From assembly GCF_007995065.1 (NCBI RefSeq), contig NZ_VOQR01000001.1, positions 2,731,001 to 2,795,000 on the forward strand: 64,000 bases of DNA, read 5' to 3'. A program made the translations under genes and the position numbers. This DNA is from Sphingomonas ginsenosidivorax (lineage in GTDB: Bacteria; Pseudomonadota; Alphaproteobacteria; Sphingomonadales; Sphingomonadaceae). This document shows, piece after piece, positions 25,708-40,378 of the stretch; position 1 is the first letter of the stretch; each line of letters starts with the position of its first letter. The notes beneath the pieces were generated by a model that saw only the letters and a list, made by a program, of their open reading frames with translations, was not told the DNA's origin and ran no database searches.

Positions 25708-27027
25708 ATGGATGCAGTCACCTCCCTCCCCCGGTCACCGGCCGCCGCCTCGCTCAGCGAGAGCCATCGCAGCGTCGCCGTCCCCGTCGGCGGGCCGTTC
25801 TGGCGGCGACTGTTCGCGTTCGCAGGCCCCGGCTATCTGGTCGCGGTCGGCTATATGGATCCCGGCAACTGGGCGACCGACATCGCTGGCGGATCGGCGT
25901 TCGGCTATACGCTCCTGTCGGTCGTGTTGCTGTCGAACCTGATGGCGATCGTGCTGCAGGCGCTGTCGGCGCGGCTCGGGATCGTCGCCGGGCTCGACCT
26001 CGCCCAGGCGTGCCGGGAGCATTATTCCAGGCCGGTCTCGGTCGCCTTGTGGGTCCTGTGTGAGATCGCGATCATCGCGTGCGACCTGGCCGAAGTGCTC
26101 GGTACCGCGATCGCGTTGAAACTGCTGTTCGGGCTGCCGCTCGTCTGGGGCGTGTGCCTGACCGCGCTCGACGTCTTCCTGATCCTCGCGTTGCAGCGCT
26201 TCGGGTTCCGCAAGCTCGAGGCGTTCATCGTCGCGCTGCTGGTGATCATCGCGGGCTGCTTCATCTTCGAGCTGTTCCTGGCGCGGCCCGACATGGCGGG
26301 CGTGCTCGGCGGGCTGGTGCCGACGACCGAGATCGTGACCAACCCGGCGATGCTCTACATCGCGATCGGGATTTTGGGCGCGACCGTGATGCCGCACAAT
26401 CTCTACCTCCATTCCTCGATCGTGCAGACGCGCGCGTTCGCGCATGACGAGGCGGGCAAGCGCGACGCGATCACGATGGCGACGATCGACGGCACGGTCG
26501 CGCTGGGACTCGCCTTCTTCATCAACGCGGCGATCCTGATCCTCGCGGCGGCGACGTTCCATGTCGCGGGGCGGACCGACGTCGCCGACATCGACCAGGC
26601 GCACCAGCTGCTCGCGCCGATGCTGGGCGTGGGCGCGGCGAGCGTGGTGTTCGCGGTCGCGCTGCTCGCCTCGGGGCAGAATTCGACCGTCACGGGGACG
26701 CTCGCCGGGCAGATCGTGATGGAGGGGTTCCTGCACCTGCGGATGCCGGTCTGGGCGCGCCGCCTGGTAACGCGGCTGCTGGCGATCGTTCCGGCGGTGG
26801 TTGTCGTCGGCGCGTCGGGCGATGCAGGCGCGACCAGGCTGCTGGTGCTGAGCCAGGTGGTGCTCAGCCTGCAGCTGCCGTTCGCGGTGGTGCCGCTGGT
26901 GGCGTTCACCGGCAGCGCGAAGATCATGGGCGTGCTGGTGAGCCCGGTATGGCTGCGCATGCTCGCCTGGGGAATTGCCGCGGTGATCATCGGGCTCAAC
27001 GCGACGCTGCTCTGGGGGATGCTGTAG
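25708..27027 (+). CDS. mntH: Nramp family divalent metal (Mn2+/Fe2+):proton symporter
   Basis: 439 aa from [10 protein letters not shown]; an earlier in-frame GTG lies inside a repeat and is rejected, though the Shine-Dalgarno before 25708 is weak. Eleven transmembrane helices. The metal-binding signatures are [15 protein letters not shown] in helix 1 (DPGN) and [19 protein letters not shown] in helix 6 (MPH). It imports Mn2+ (or Fe2+) across the inner membrane. No MntR site or Fur box could be identified by eye. Confidence 0.93.
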   Translation: MDAVTSLPRSPAAASLSESHRSVAVPVGGPFWRRLFAFAGPGYLVAVGYMDPGNWATDIAGGSAFGYTLLSVVLLSNLMAIVLQALSARLGIVAGLDLAQACREHYSRPVSVALWVLCEIAIIACDLAEVLGTAIALKLLFGLPLVWGVCLTALDVFLILALQRFGFRKLEAFIVALLVIIAGCFIFELFLARPDMAGVLGGLVPTTEIVTNPAMLYIAIGILGATVMPHNLYLHSSIVQTRAFAHDEAGKRDAITMATIDGTVALGLAFFINAAILILAAATFHVAGRTDVADIDQAHQLLAPMLGVGAASVVFAVALLASGQNSTVTGTLAGQIVMEGFLHLRMPVWARRLVTRLLAIVPAVVVVGASGDAGATRLLVLSQVVLSLQLPFAVVPLVAFTGSAKIMGVLVSPVWLRMLAWGIAAVIIGLNATLLWGML

Positions 27028-27034
27028 CCCTCCC

Positions 27035-27138
27035 GTCATCCTGAACTCGGTTCAGGATCCACCCTGCGGCAGGCGATGCGGCCTTACTCGAACGCGGTGC
27101 TCGCGACGCGGTGGATGCTGAACCAAGTTCAGCATGAC
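27035..27138. repeat. REP-like palindrome, family A, first of a tandem pair
   Basis: GTCATCCTGAACTCGGTTCAGGATCCACC paired with GGTGGATGCTGAACCAAGTTCAGCATGAC. It starts 8 bases after the mntH stop. Confidence 0.8.
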
Positions 27139-27171
27139 GGGTGTGTTGCTGAGGGCGCGCTGTAACCCTTC

Positions 27172-27276
27172 GTCATCCTGAACTTGGTTCAGGATCCACC
27201 GAGCGGCAGGCGATGCGGTCTCACTCAAAACGCGGTGCCCGCAACGCCGGAGACACCGAACCGAGTTCAGCATGAC
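27172..27276. repeat. REP-like palindrome, family A, second of a tandem pair
   Basis: GTCATCCTGAACTTGGTTCAGGATCCACC with a right arm decayed in the middle (GGAGACACCGAACCGAGTTCAGCATGAC). The shared interior GGCAGGCGATGCGG and the flanking CTGTA/CTGTAACCCT context suggest duplication of the 27035-27138 unit. The mntH-glgP gap of 332 bases is otherwise empty apart from about 80 bases before glgP, where its promoter must lie; I see only a weak TTGCCG...TAGAAC pair with 19-base spacing. Confidence 0.75.
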
Positions 27277-27359
27277 GAGGTCTGCGCGGCGAAGTCGCGG
27301 GTGACATTGCCGTCATACCGGCTAGGATCGGTAGAACCGAAACGACTTCCGGGACCAGC

Positions 27360-29789
27360 GTGACCTCAGACACCGCCGTACAGCCGCCCGAACCGACCGT
27401 CCAAGCCCTCGCCGATTCGATCCTCGACACGCTCGTCCACCGGATCGGCAAGGATGCGCAGGCGGCGCGACCGCACGACTGGCTGGCGGCGACGATCTTC
27501 ACCGTGCGCAACGACATCGTCGAACGCTGGATGGCGTCGACCAAGGCGGCGCATGCCGCGGGCGCCAAGCGCGTCTATTATCTGAGCCTCGAATTCCTGA
27601 TCGGTCGGCTGCTCCGCGACGCGGTGACCAATTTGCAGCGGAGCGACGAGGTGACGCGCGCGCTCGCGATCCACGGCCAGACGCTCGCCGAGCTTGAGGA
27701 GATCGAACCCGACGCCGCGCTCGGCAATGGCGGGCTCGGACGACTGGCGGCGTGCTTCATGGAGAGCCTCGCGAGCCTCGACCTGCCCGCCTATGGCTAT
27801 GGCATTCGCTATGTGAACGGCATGTTCCGCCAGCGGATCGACGATGGCTGGCAGGTCGAGATGCCCGAGAACTGGCTCGCGCACGGCAATCCCTGGGAGT
27901 TCGAGCGCCGCGAGAGCGCCTATTTCATCGGCTTCGGCGGCGAGGTGACGATCACCGGCAACCGCGTCCACTGGAACCCGGCGGAGGCGGTCGAGGCGAT
28001 CGCGGTCGACACCCCGGTGGTCGGCTGGCGGGGCAAGTGGGTCAACACGCTGCGATTGTGGAACGCGCGCGCGTTCGATCCGATCAAGCTCGACAAGTTC
28101 AACGCGGGCGATTTCGAGGGCGCGCTGGGCGACCAGATGCGCGCCGAGACGCTGACGCGCGTGCTGTATCCGAACGATTCGACGCCCGCGGGGCAGGAAC
28201 TGCGGCTGCGGCAGGAATATTTCTTCTCGTCCGCATCGATCCAGGACATCGTCCGGCGGCACATCCAGTATTTCGGCGACATCCAGACGCTGCCCGACAA
28301 GGCCGCGATCCAGCTGAACGACACGCACCCCGCGGTGTCGGTCGCCGAGCTGATGCGCGTGCTGATCGACCATCACGACTTCGCGTTCGACGCGGCGTGG
28401 GAGATCACCAAGCGGACGTTCGGCTATACCAACCACACGTTGCTGCCCGAGGCGTTGGAGAGCTGGCCGCTGTCGCTGTTCGAGCGGCTGCTGCCGCGGC
28501 ACATGCAGATCGTCTACCAGATCAACGCCAAGCTACTTCGCGAGGCGCGGAGCGCGGGGTCGAATGACCAGTCGATCGCCGCGATCAGCCTGATCGACGA
28601 GGGCGGCGAGCGGCGCGTGCGGATGGCGAACCTGGCGTTCGCCGGATCACACAGCATCAACGGCGTCGCCGCGCTCCATACCGACTTGATGAAGAAGACG
28701 GTGTTCGCCGATCTCCACCGGCTGTACCCGACGCGGATCAACAACAAGACCAACGGCATCACGCCGCGCCGCTGGCTGCAGCAATGCAACCCCGGACTGA
28801 CCGCGCTGATCCGCGAGGCGATCGGCGACGGATTCCTCGACGATGCCGAGCGGCTCATCGATCTGGACCCGTTTGCCGAAGATTCGGGTTTCCGGGAGCG
28901 CTTTGCCGCCGTGAAGCGTTCGAACAAGGTCATGCTGGCAAACCACATCTTCGAATCCATGAACCTGCGCATCGATCCGGACGCGATGTTCGACGTCCAG
29001 ATCAAGCGCATCCACGAATATAAGCGGCAGCTGCTCAACATCGTCGAGACGGTGGCGCTGTACGACCAGATCCGCAGCCATCCCGAACGCGATTGGACGC
29101 CGCGCGTGAAGCTGTTCGCCGGCAAGGCCGCGTCGAGCTACCAGAACGCGAAACTCGTCATCAAGCTGGCGAACGACGTCGCACGGCGGGTCAACGCCGA
29201 TCCGATGACGCGCGACCTGCTGCGCGTCGCGTTCGTGCCCAACTACAACGTGTCGCTGGCCGAGCGGATCGTGCCCGCCGCCGATCTCAGCGAGCAGATC
29301 TCGACCGCGGGGATGGAGGCGTCGGGCACCGGCAACATGAAGTTCGCGATGAACGGCGCGCTGACGATCGGCACGCTCGACGGCGCGAACATCGAGATCA
29401 AGGACCGCGTCGGCGACGACAATATCTTCATCTTCGGGATGACCGCGGACGAGGTCGAAGCGAAGCGTGCCAACGGCTATGATCCGCGCAGCGTGATCGA
29501 GGCGTCGCCCGAACTGCGCCAGGCGGTGTCGGGGATCGCGTCGGGCGTGTTCTCGCCCGACGATCCGGGTCGCTATGCCGGGCTGATGGGCGGGCTGTAC
29601 GACGGCGACTGGTTCATGGTCGCTGCCGATTTCGACGATTATGCCGCCGCACAGCGCCGCGTCGATGCGCGCTATGTCGACCGCGACGCGTGGACCGCAT
29701 CGGCGATCCGCAACGTCGCGCGCGTCGGCTGGTTCTCGTCCGACCGCACCATCCGGGAGTATGCCCGCGATATCTGGACCGTCATGTGA
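27360..29789 (+). CDS. glgP: Glycogen/alpha-glucan phosphorylase
   Basis: 809 aa, usual length, GTG start. Phosphorylase landmarks include VYYLSLEFLIGRLLRDAVTN (about residues 77-96), GNGGLGRLAACFMESLA, the YGYGIRYVNGMFRQ block and the ILLNDTHP-like IQLNDTHPAVSVAELMR. The PLP-lysine segment is EASGTGNMKFAMNGALTIG (Lys in GNMKF), followed by GTLDGANIEI. It releases glucose-1-phosphate from glycogen with inorganic phosphate. It is first in the glycogen cluster, and its TGA overlaps the glgB GTG by 4 nt. Confidence 0.96.
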   Translation: MTSDTAVQPPEPTVQALADSILDTLVHRIGKDAQAARPHDWLAATIFTVRNDIVERWMASTKAAHAAGAKRVYYLSLEFLIGRLLRDAVTNLQRSDEVTRALAIHGQTLAELEEIEPDAALGNGGLGRLAACFMESLASLDLPAYGYGIRYVNGMFRQRIDDGWQVEMPENWLAHGNPWEFERRESAYFIGFGGEVTITGNRVHWNPAEAVEAIAVDTPVVGWRGKWVNTLRLWNARAFDPIKLDKFNAGDFEGALGDQMRAETLTRVLYPNDSTPAGQELRLRQEYFFSSASIQDIVRRHIQYFGDIQTLPDKAAIQLNDTHPAVSVAELMRVLIDHHDFAFDAAWEITKRTFGYTNHTLLPEALESWPLSLFERLLPRHMQIVYQINAKLLREARSAGSNDQSIAAISLIDEGGERRVRMANLAFAGSHSINGVAALHTDLMKKTVFADLHRLYPTRINNKTNGITPRRWLQQCNPGLTALIREAIGDGFLDDAERLIDLDPFAEDSGFRERFAAVKRSNKVMLANHIFESMNLRIDPDAMFDVQIKRIHEYKRQLLNIVETVALYDQIRSHPERDWTPRVKLFAGKAASSYQNAKLVIKLANDVARRVNADPMTRDLLRVAFVPNYNVSLAERIVPAADLSEQISTAGMEASGTGNMKFAMNGALTIGTLDGANIEIKDRVGDDNIFIFGMTADEVEAKRANGYDPRSVIEASPELRQAVSGIASGVFSPDDPGRYAGLMGGLYDGDWFMVAADFDDYAAAQRRVDARYVDRDAWTASAIRNVARVGWFSSDRTIREYARDIWTVM

Positions 29790-31936
29790 AGCCACCCGCC
29801 GGTGCCATCGCCGCCCTGCTCGACGGGCGGCACGACGACCCGTTTTCGCTGCTCGGGCTCCATGCCGGACCCGAGGGCGTGTTCGCGCGCGCCTGGATCC
29901 CGGGCGCCGAGACGGCCGAGGCGCACGACCTGGCCGGCAGGTCGCTCGGCACGCTGAAGCGCGTCGAGGCGCGCGGGTTGTTCGAGGGGATCGTCAAGGG
30001 CGAGGCGCAGCCCGTGCGCTATCACGCGCAGGGCGGCGGCGCGGAGTGGTGGGTGACCGATCCGTACAGCTTCGGCCCCGTGCTCGGGCCGATCGACGAC
30101 GTGCTGATGGCCGAGGGCACGCATCTGCGCCTGCACGACAAGCTCGGCGCGCATCTGATCACGCACGAGGGCGCGAGCGGCGTGCACTTCGCGCTGTGGG
30201 CGCCGAATGCCAGGCGGGTGTCGGTGGTCGGCGATTTCAACGACTGGGACGGCCGCCGCCATGCGATGCGTAAGCGCGGCGGCGTCGGGGTGTGGGAAAT
30301 CTTCATCCCCGACCTCGCCGAATATCGCAGCTACAAGTTCGAGATCGTCGGCGCGGACGGCGAGACCGAGCCGCTGAAGGCCGATCCGTTCGCGTTCGCC
30401 GCCGAACTTCGCCCCGCCAACGCGTCGATCACGCGGAACATGGTGCATGAATGGGGCGATGCCGATCACCGCGCGCACTGGGCCTCGGTCGATCCGCGGC
30501 GCGTGCCGATCAGCATCTACGAAGTCCATGCGGGGTCGTGGGACCGCGACGAGAATGACTGGTTCCTGACCTGGGATGCGCTCGCCGACCGGCTGATTCC
30601 CTATGTGGTCGAGATGGGCTTCACGCATATCGAGTTCATGCCGATCAGCGAACACCCCTATGATCCGTCATGGGGATACCAGACCACCGGGCTGTACGCG
30701 CCGTCCGCGCGGTTCGGCGATGTCGATGGGTTCGCGCGGTTCGTCGACGGTGCGCACCGGGCGGGGATCGGCGTGCTGCTCGACTGGGTCCCTGCGCATT
30801 TCCCGACCGACGCGTTCGGGCTCGCGCATTTCGACGGCACCGCGCTGTACGAACATGCCGATCCGCGGCTCGGCTATCACCCCGACTGGAACACCGCGAT
30901 CTACAATTTCGGGCGGCGCGAAGTGTCGTCGTTCCTGGTCAACAACGCGCTGTTCTGGGCCGAGCGCTATCATGTCGACGGCCTGCGCGTCGATGCGGTT
31001 GCGTCGATGCTGTACCGCGACTATTCGCGCAAGGCCGGCGAATGGATCCCGAACGAAGACGGCGGGCGCGAGAACTGGGAGGCGGTGAAGTTCCTCCAGG
31101 CGATGAACAAAGAGGTCTATGGCCAACATCCGGGCGTGTTCACCGTCGCCGAAGAGTCCACGTCCTGGCCGGGCGTCTCGAAGCCGGTGCACGAGGGCGG
31201 CCTCGGCTTCGGGTTCAAGTGGAACATGGGCTTCATGCACGACACGCTGCAATACATGCAGCGCGACCCGCTCCACCGGAAGCATCATCACGGCGAGATC
31301 AATTTCGGGCTGGTCTATGCGTTCAGCGAGAATTTCGTGCTGCCGCTCAGCCATGACGAGGTGGTGCACGGCAAGGGATCGCTGCTGACCAAGATGCCGG
31401 GCGACGACTGGCAGCAATTCGCCAATCTGCGCGCCTATTACGCGTTCATGTGGGGCTATCCGGGCAAGAAGCTGCTGTTCATGGGGCAGGAGTTCGCGCA
31501 GCGGCGCGAATGGAGCGAGGCGCGCGCGCTCGACTGGAGCCTGCGCGACAATCGCAGCCATGAGGGGATGCGCAACCTGATCCGCGACCTCAACCAGGTG
31601 TACCGCGAGAAGCCCGCGCTGCACGGCCGCGACTGCGAGAGCGAGGGGTTCGAATGGCTGATCGCCGACGACGCCGCCAATTCGGTGTTCGCCTGGCTGC
31701 GGAAAAGCCCGGGTGCGAAGCCGGTCGCGATCATCGCCAACATGACCCCGATCGCACGCGCGCCGTACCGCATCCCCCTGCCGCATGACGGGCGCTGGTG
31801 CGAGATCATCAACAGCGACGCGCGCGAATATTGGGGCAGCGGGCTCGGCAATCTGGGTGGTGTGGTCGCCAAGGACGGCGCGGCCTGGGTCTGCCTGCCG
31901 CCGCTCGCGACGATCATGCTGGAGTTCGAGGAATAG
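29786..31936 (+). CDS. glgB: 1,4-alpha-glucan branching enzyme (GH13)
   Basis: 716 aa from the GTG overlapping the glgP stop (GTGA); 32 codons of upstream open frame belong to glgP's shadow. Two N-terminal beta domains (CBM48: VHFALWAPNARRVSVVGDFN) precede the GH13 barrel. Catalytic residues are visible: nucleophile Asp in VDGLRVDAVASMLY, acid Glu in FTVAEEST and the LSHDEVVHGK motif. It cuts and re-attaches glucan chains as alpha-1,6 branches. The coupling with glgP suggests balanced synthesis of branching and breakdown enzymes. Confidence 0.96.
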   Translation: MKPPAGAIAALLDGRHDDPFSLLGLHAGPEGVFARAWIPGAETAEAHDLAGRSLGTLKRVEARGLFEGIVKGEAQPVRYHAQGGGAEWWVTDPYSFGPVLGPIDDVLMAEGTHLRLHDKLGAHLITHEGASGVHFALWAPNARRVSVVGDFNDWDGRRHAMRKRGGVGVWEIFIPDLAEYRSYKFEIVGADGETEPLKADPFAFAAELRPANASITRNMVHEWGDADHRAHWASVDPRRVPISIYEVHAGSWDRDENDWFLTWDALADRLIPYVVEMGFTHIEFMPISEHPYDPSWGYQTTGLYAPSARFGDVDGFARFVDGAHRAGIGVLLDWVPAHFPTDAFGLAHFDGTALYEHADPRLGYHPDWNTAIYNFGRREVSSFLVNNALFWAERYHVDGLRVDAVASMLYRDYSRKAGEWIPNEDGGRENWEAVKFLQAMNKEVYGQHPGVFTVAEESTSWPGVSKPVHEGGLGFGFKWNMGFMHDTLQYMQRDPLHRKHHHGEINFGLVYAFSENFVLPLSHDEVVHGKGSLLTKMPGDDWQQFANLRAYYAFMWGYPGKKLLFMGQEFAQRREWSEARALDWSLRDNRSHEGMRNLIRDLNQVYREKPALHGRDCESEGFEWLIADDAANSVFAWLRKSPGAKPVAIIANMTPIARAPYRIPLPHDGRWCEIINSDAREYWGSGLGNLGGVVAKDGAAWVCLPPLATIMLEFEE

Positions 31937-31942
31937 CGCCCC

Positions 31943-32033
31943 GTCATGCCGGGCTCGTCCCGGCACCCAGGGTCCCGCGCGCCCTTGGGGCGAGTGTGCG
32001 GAACCCTGGACCCCGGAACAAGTCCGGGGTGAC
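31943..32033. repeat. REP-like palindrome, family B variant, between glgB and glgC
   Basis: GTCATGCCGGGCTCGTCCCGGCACCCAGG and the inverse CCTGGACCCCGGAACAAGTCCGGGGTGAC. It starts 6 bases after the glgB stop. It splits glgPB from glgC and may tune mRNA stability between them. Confidence 0.78.
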
Positions 32034-32071
32034 GTCGGTATAGAAACGGAAGAATCGGGGAGAGAGCGAAC

Positions 32072-33334
32072 ATGGTCGAACGACGCGGACAACCATTGGC
32101 ACGCGACGCGATGGCCTATGTCCTGGCAGGCGGACGCGGCAGCCGGCTGATGGAACTGACCGACAGCCGCGCCAAGCCCGCGGTGTATTTCGGCGGCAAG
32201 GCGCGGATCATCGACTTCGCTTTGTCGAACGCGATCAATTCGGGCATCCGCCGGATCGGCGTGGCGACGCAGTACAAGGCGCATTCGCTGATCCGCCATC
32301 TGCAGAGCGGCTGGAACTTCCTGCGCTCCGAGCGCAACGAGAGCTTCGACATTCTGCCCGCATCGCAGCGGATCAGCGAATTTCAATGGTATGAGGGCAC
32401 CGCCGACGCGGTGTACCAGAATATCGACATCATCGAGAGCCGCGCGCCCGAATACATGGTCATCCTGGCGGGCGATCATATCTACAAGATGGATTACGAG
32501 CTGATCCTGCAACAGCACTGCGAGACCGGTGCGGACGTCACGATCGCCTGTCTCGAAGTGCCGCGGATGGAGGCAGTCGGCTTCGGCGTGATGGCGGTCG
32601 ACGAACAGGACCGGGTCACCGACTTCGTCGAGAAGCCTGCTGATCCGCCGTCGGTACCGGGCAATCCCGACATCGCGCTGGCCTCGATGGGGATCTATGT
32701 CTTCACGACGAAATTGCTGTTCGAGGAACTGCGCCGCGACGCCGAGACACCGGGATCGTCGCGCGATTTCGGCAAGGACATCATCCCGTACCTCGTCAAG
32801 CACGGCAAGGCAGTCGCGCACCGCTTCAACGACAGCTGCGTGCGGTCGGGGCTCGAGAAGGAAGCCTATTGGCGCGACGTCGGCACGGTCGACGCCTATT
32901 GGGAGGCGAATATCGACCTCACCGACGTGGTGCCGAAGCTCGATCTCTACGACCATAGCTGGCCGCTCTGGACCTATGCCGAGGTCACGCCGCCGGCCAA
33001 GTTCGTCCATGCCAGCGACGGCCGACGCGGCGAGGCGGTGTCCAGCCTGGTCTCGGGCGACTGCATCATCTCGGGATCCTCGATCCATCGCAGCCTGATC
33101 TTCACCGGCACGCGCGCGCACAGCTATTCGACGCTCGACCAGGCCGTGATCCTGCCGCGCTGCGAGATCGGCCGTGGCGCGCGACTGTCGAAGGTGGTCG
33201 TCGATCGCGGCGTCGTGATCCCCGACGGGCTGATCGTCGGCGAAGACCCGGTGCTCGATGCGCAGCGGTTTCGACGCACCGACAACGGCGTCGTGCTGAT
33301 CACCAAGTCGATGATCGACGCGTTGATCCCGTGA
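32072..33334 (+). CDS. glgC: Glucose-1-phosphate adenylyltransferase (ADP-glucose pyrophosphorylase)
   Basis: 420 aa, usual length, GGGAGAG before the ATG. The N-terminal nucleotidyltransferase has [34 protein letters not shown], with the Lys of AKPAVYF. Later come [27 protein letters not shown] and FVEKPADPP. The C-terminal left-handed beta-helix includes [20 protein letters not shown] and [22 protein letters not shown]. It makes ADP-glucose from glucose-1-phosphate and ATP, the regulated first step of glycogen synthesis. Confidence 0.96.
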   Translation: MVERRGQPLARDAMAYVLAGGRGSRLMELTDSRAKPAVYFGGKARIIDFALSNAINSGIRRIGVATQYKAHSLIRHLQSGWNFLRSERNESFDILPASQRISEFQWYEGTADAVYQNIDIIESRAPEYMVILAGDHIYKMDYELILQQHCETGADVTIACLEVPRMEAVGFGVMAVDEQDRVTDFVEKPADPPSVPGNPDIALASMGIYVFTTKLLFEELRRDAETPGSSRDFGKDIIPYLVKHGKAVAHRFNDSCVRSGLEKEAYWRDVGTVDAYWEANIDLTDVVPKLDLYDHSWPLWTYAEVTPPAKFVHASDGRRGEAVSSLVSGDCIISGSSIHRSLIFTGTRAHSYSTLDQAVILPRCEIGRGARLSKVVVDRGVVIPDGLIVGEDPVLDAQRFRRTDNGVVLITKSMIDALIP

Positions 33335-33351
33335 GGGGGACACTTTTCCTA

Positions 33352-33485
33352 CCCCCTCTCCCTCCGGGAGAGGGGCAAGCCGCGCAGCGGCGCGGGGTGA
33401 GGGCAGGTTCGTTATGATCGCAGCCCTGCCCTCACCCCTCCGCCGCGCTTCGCGCGGCTCCTCCCCTCTCCCGATGGGAGAGGGG
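33352..33485. repeat. Long palindromic repeat, family E, running into the glgA ribosome-binding site
   Basis: CCCCTCTCCCTCCGGGAGAGGGG at the left end and CCCCTCTCCCGATGGGAGAGGGG at the right are each hairpins and also pair with each other. The GGGTGAGGGCAG/CTGCCCTCACCC inner arms pair too. The right end stops 2 bases before the glgA GTG, so its GAGAGGGG serves as the apparent Shine-Dalgarno. Confidence 0.8.
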
Positions 33486-33487
33486 CT

Positions 33488-38059
<4,572 letters not shown>

Positions 38060-38063
<4 letters not shown>

Positions 38064-38899
38064 CGCTCCGCCGTCGCCGCACCGCGCTCTACATGCCCGC
38101 CTCGAACGCGCGGGCGATCGCGAAGGCGCGCGGGCTCGCCTGCGACGTCGTGATCCTCGATCTGGAGGATGCGGTCGCTCCCGACGAGAAGGCGCGGGCG
38201 CGTCAGCAGGTGGTGGACGAGATCGGCGCCGGCGGGTTTGGAACGCGTGAACTGGTGGTGCGGATCAACGCGCTCGATACGCCTTGGGGTGCCGACGATG
38301 CCGCGGCCGTACGCGCGATCGGGGCGGATGCGGTACTGGTGCCGAAGATGGCGAGCGTGAGCGGACTCGCGGCGGTACGGCATGCACTGCGCGAGGACGG
38401 GCCGCCGATCTGGGCGATGATCGAGACGTGCGCAGGCGTGCTCGCCCTGCCCGCGCTCGCCGCGGCGGCGGGCGAGATGCGGCTGGCGGCGCTGGTCGCA
38501 GGGACCAACGATCTCGCCAAGGAGATGCGGTGTCGGCCGGGCGCGGACCGGATGCCGCTGGTGCCGGCGCTGGCGGGACTCGTGACGGCGGCGCGCGCGG
38601 CGGGGATCGTGGCGCTGGACGGCGTGTGCAACGCGCTCGATGCGCCCGATCGGTTCGCGGCGGAATGCGCACAGGGTGTGGCGCTCGGGTTCGACGGGAA
38701 GACGCTGATCCATCCGGCGCAGATCGACGCCGCGCACGCGGCATTCGGGCCGAGCGCGGAGGACCTGGCCTGGGCGCGCGCGGTGATCGCGGCGTTCGCG
38801 GCGCCGGGGAATGCCGACAAGGGCGCGATCCGGCTGGACGGGCAAATGGTCGAACGGTTGCATCTCGCCGAGGCGGAAGCGGTGGTGGCGGAGGTCTAG
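38060..38899 (+). CDS. HpcH/HpaI aldolase family, CitE-like CoA-ester lyase
   Basis: 279 aa from the ATG that overlaps the trehalase stop (ATGA). The CitE/malyl-CoA-lyase fold shows ALYMPASNARAIAKA at the start and VVILDLEDAVAPDEK, with the acidic pair LEDAV binding Mg2+. VLVPKMASV, WAMIETCAGVLALP, LVAGTNDLAKEM and FDGKTLIHPAQIDAAH follow. Members cleave or hydrolyse citryl-, malyl- or methylmalyl-CoA. No partner enzyme reveals the substrate, and its place at the end of a glycogen/trehalose operon is unexpected. Confidence 0.82.
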
Positions 38900-38905
38900 G
38901 CTTTC

Positions 38906-38986
38906 CGTTCCCCCGCGGAGGCGGGGGTCCAGAGCCACGAACGGTATCGCCTGTAATCCTGGACTCCCGCCTTCGCGGGAGAACGG
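38906..38986. repeat. REP-like palindrome, family C
   Basis: CGTTCCCCCGCGGAGGCGGGGGTCCAG and the inverse CTGGACTCCCGCCTTCGCGGGAGAACGG, 6 bases after the CitE-like stop. Confidence 0.78.
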
Positions 38987-39012
38987 ATGGGTGGAGGGTT
39001 GATCCCACTCTC

Positions 39013-39118
39013 CGTTCCCCGGCGGAGGCCGGTGCCAGTTGGGGGACGGTCGTAACGAAAGTCCGTCCGGTGTTACCGTCGTCCCCCAACTGGGCCCCGG
39101 CCTTCGCCGGGGAACAGC
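39013..39118. repeat. REP-like palindrome, family C, divergent copy
   Basis: CGTTCCCCGGCGGAGGCCGGTGCCAGTTGGGGGACGGT and the inverse ACCGTCGTCCCCCAACTGGGCCCCGGCCTTCGCCGGGGAACAGCG. The outer arms match family C and the inner GCCAGTTGGGGGACG is specific to this copy. It lies 19 bases from the sugar-dehydrogenase stop. Confidence 0.75.
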
Positions 39119-39137
39119 GTGGGTCGCAAAAGAACAG

Positions 39138-40259
39138 CTACCGCTTCGGCGTCAGCTTGAGCAGCCGCCCCTGCGACTTCCCGCCATCCTCCAGCACCCA
39201 GATCGCGCCGTCGGGCCCCTGTTCGACCTCGCGGATGCGCGCGCCCATATCCCATTGATCGCCCTTGGTCGCGGTCGTGCCGGTCAGGTGGACGCGGACC
39301 AGCGACTGCGACGACAGCCCGCCGATGAACGCGTCGCCCTTCCATTGCGGGAACATCGCGCCCGAATAGATCATCAGCCCGCCCGGCGAGATCACCGGGT
39401 TCCACCAGACCTTCGGCGCCTCGTAGCCGTCGCCGGCCTTGTGATCGGGGATGTCGCGGCCGTCATAGTGGCTGCCGTTCGACGCGTTGGGCCAGCCATA
39501 GTTGAGACCGGGCCTGATCAGGTTGACCTCGTCGCCGCCCTTCGGCCCCATCTCCTGCTCCCAGAGATTGCCGGCCTTGTCGAACGCGAGTCCCAGCAGG
39601 TTGCGGTGGCCATAGCTCCATACCTCGGGTGCGAACCCCTTGCTCACCAGCGGGTTGCCGGGCGCGGGCTTGCCGTCGAGCGTCAGGCGCAGGACTTTGC
39701 CGAGCGTCGCCTTGGGATCCTGCGCGGGCGTAAACTTCTGCCGCTCGCCATTGGTGAAGAACAGGTACTTCCCGTCGGGCGAGAAGGCGATGCGGCCGGA
39801 ATAATGGCCGTTGCCCTCGACGAACGGCCGCGCCGAGAAAAGGGCCTCGATCTCGCCGAGACGCGTGCCCCCGGCACCGTCCGGACGCAGGCGCCCCCGT
39901 GCCAGCACGACGCCCTTGCCGCCCTCGCCCGCGGTCGAATAGCTGAAATACACGCGCTGGCTGGTCGCGAAATCGGGCGCGAGGACGACGTCCATCAGTC
40001 CGCCCTGCCCCGCCGAATCGACGGTGATCGTCGCTACCGTCTGGCGCGATGCGCCGTCGGCGGAAACGAGCAGCATCGTGCCCGCCTTTTCCGTCACCAG
40101 CATCCGGTTGTCGGGCAGGACCGTCATCGCCCAGGGCGACTCGAAATCGGCGACGACGGTGCGCGTGAACGGATCGGCGGTCGCCTGCGCAGCGGCGGGG
40201 GCGGTCAGCGACGAACAGGCGATCAAGGCGATCGGCAGGGCAAGCAAGGATGGACGCAT
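39138..40259 (-). CDS. Periplasmic PQQ-dependent aldose sugar dehydrogenase (YliI/GdhB-like)
   Basis: 373 aa from MRPSLLALPIALIACSSLTA, a signal peptide ending near PAAAQ; GGGAGAG precedes the ATG. The six-bladed beta-propeller shows FESPWAMTVLPDNRMLVTEKAG, GQGGLMDVVLAPDFA, GHYSGRIAFSPDGKYLFFTNGE, SYGHRNLLGLAFD, the EMGPKGGDEVNLIRPGLNYGWP block and ISPGGLMIYSGAMFPQWKGDAF. It oxidises aldose sugars with PQQ and Ca2+ and passes electrons to the respiratory chain. PQQ synthesis genes are not in the window. Confidence 0.9.
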   Translation of the reverse strand: MRPSLLALPIALIACSSLTAPAAAQATADPFTRTVVADFESPWAMTVLPDNRMLVTEKAGTMLLVSADGASRQTVATITVDSAGQGGLMDVVLAPDFATSQRVYFSYSTAGEGGKGVVLARGRLRPDGAGGTRLGEIEALFSARPFVEGNGHYSGRIAFSPDGKYLFFTNGERQKFTPAQDPKATLGKVLRLTLDGKPAPGNPLVSKGFAPEVWSYGHRNLLGLAFDKAGNLWEQEMGPKGGDEVNLIRPGLNYGWPNASNGSHYDGRDIPDHKAGDGYEAPKVWWNPVISPGGLMIYSGAMFPQWKGDAFIGGLSSQSLVRVHLTGTTATKGDQWDMGARIREVEQGPDGAIWVLEDGGKSQGRLLKLTPKR

Positions 40260-40349
40260 TGGTTTCTCTCCCGGGAAATCCTCCGCACAACGATCGTCCG
40301 CGCCGATTCGATGCGCAAGGCCCGTCGAGCAGGGCTTGTACGGCAAGGC

Positions 40350-40378
40350 TTGTATGGGGCCTGCAACCTGCGTATATC
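40350..40378 (+). promoter_or_regulatory. Candidate sigma-70-type promoter and leader for the rimP-nusA-infB operon
   Basis: TTGTAT (40350-40355) and TATATC (40373-40378) are separated by 17 bases, in the 198-base gap between divergent genes. The predicted leader (about 75 nt) has a GCGGGG-TTCT-CCCCGC hairpin at 40413-40428 before the rimP GGAG. The call is by eye only. Confidence 0.45.
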
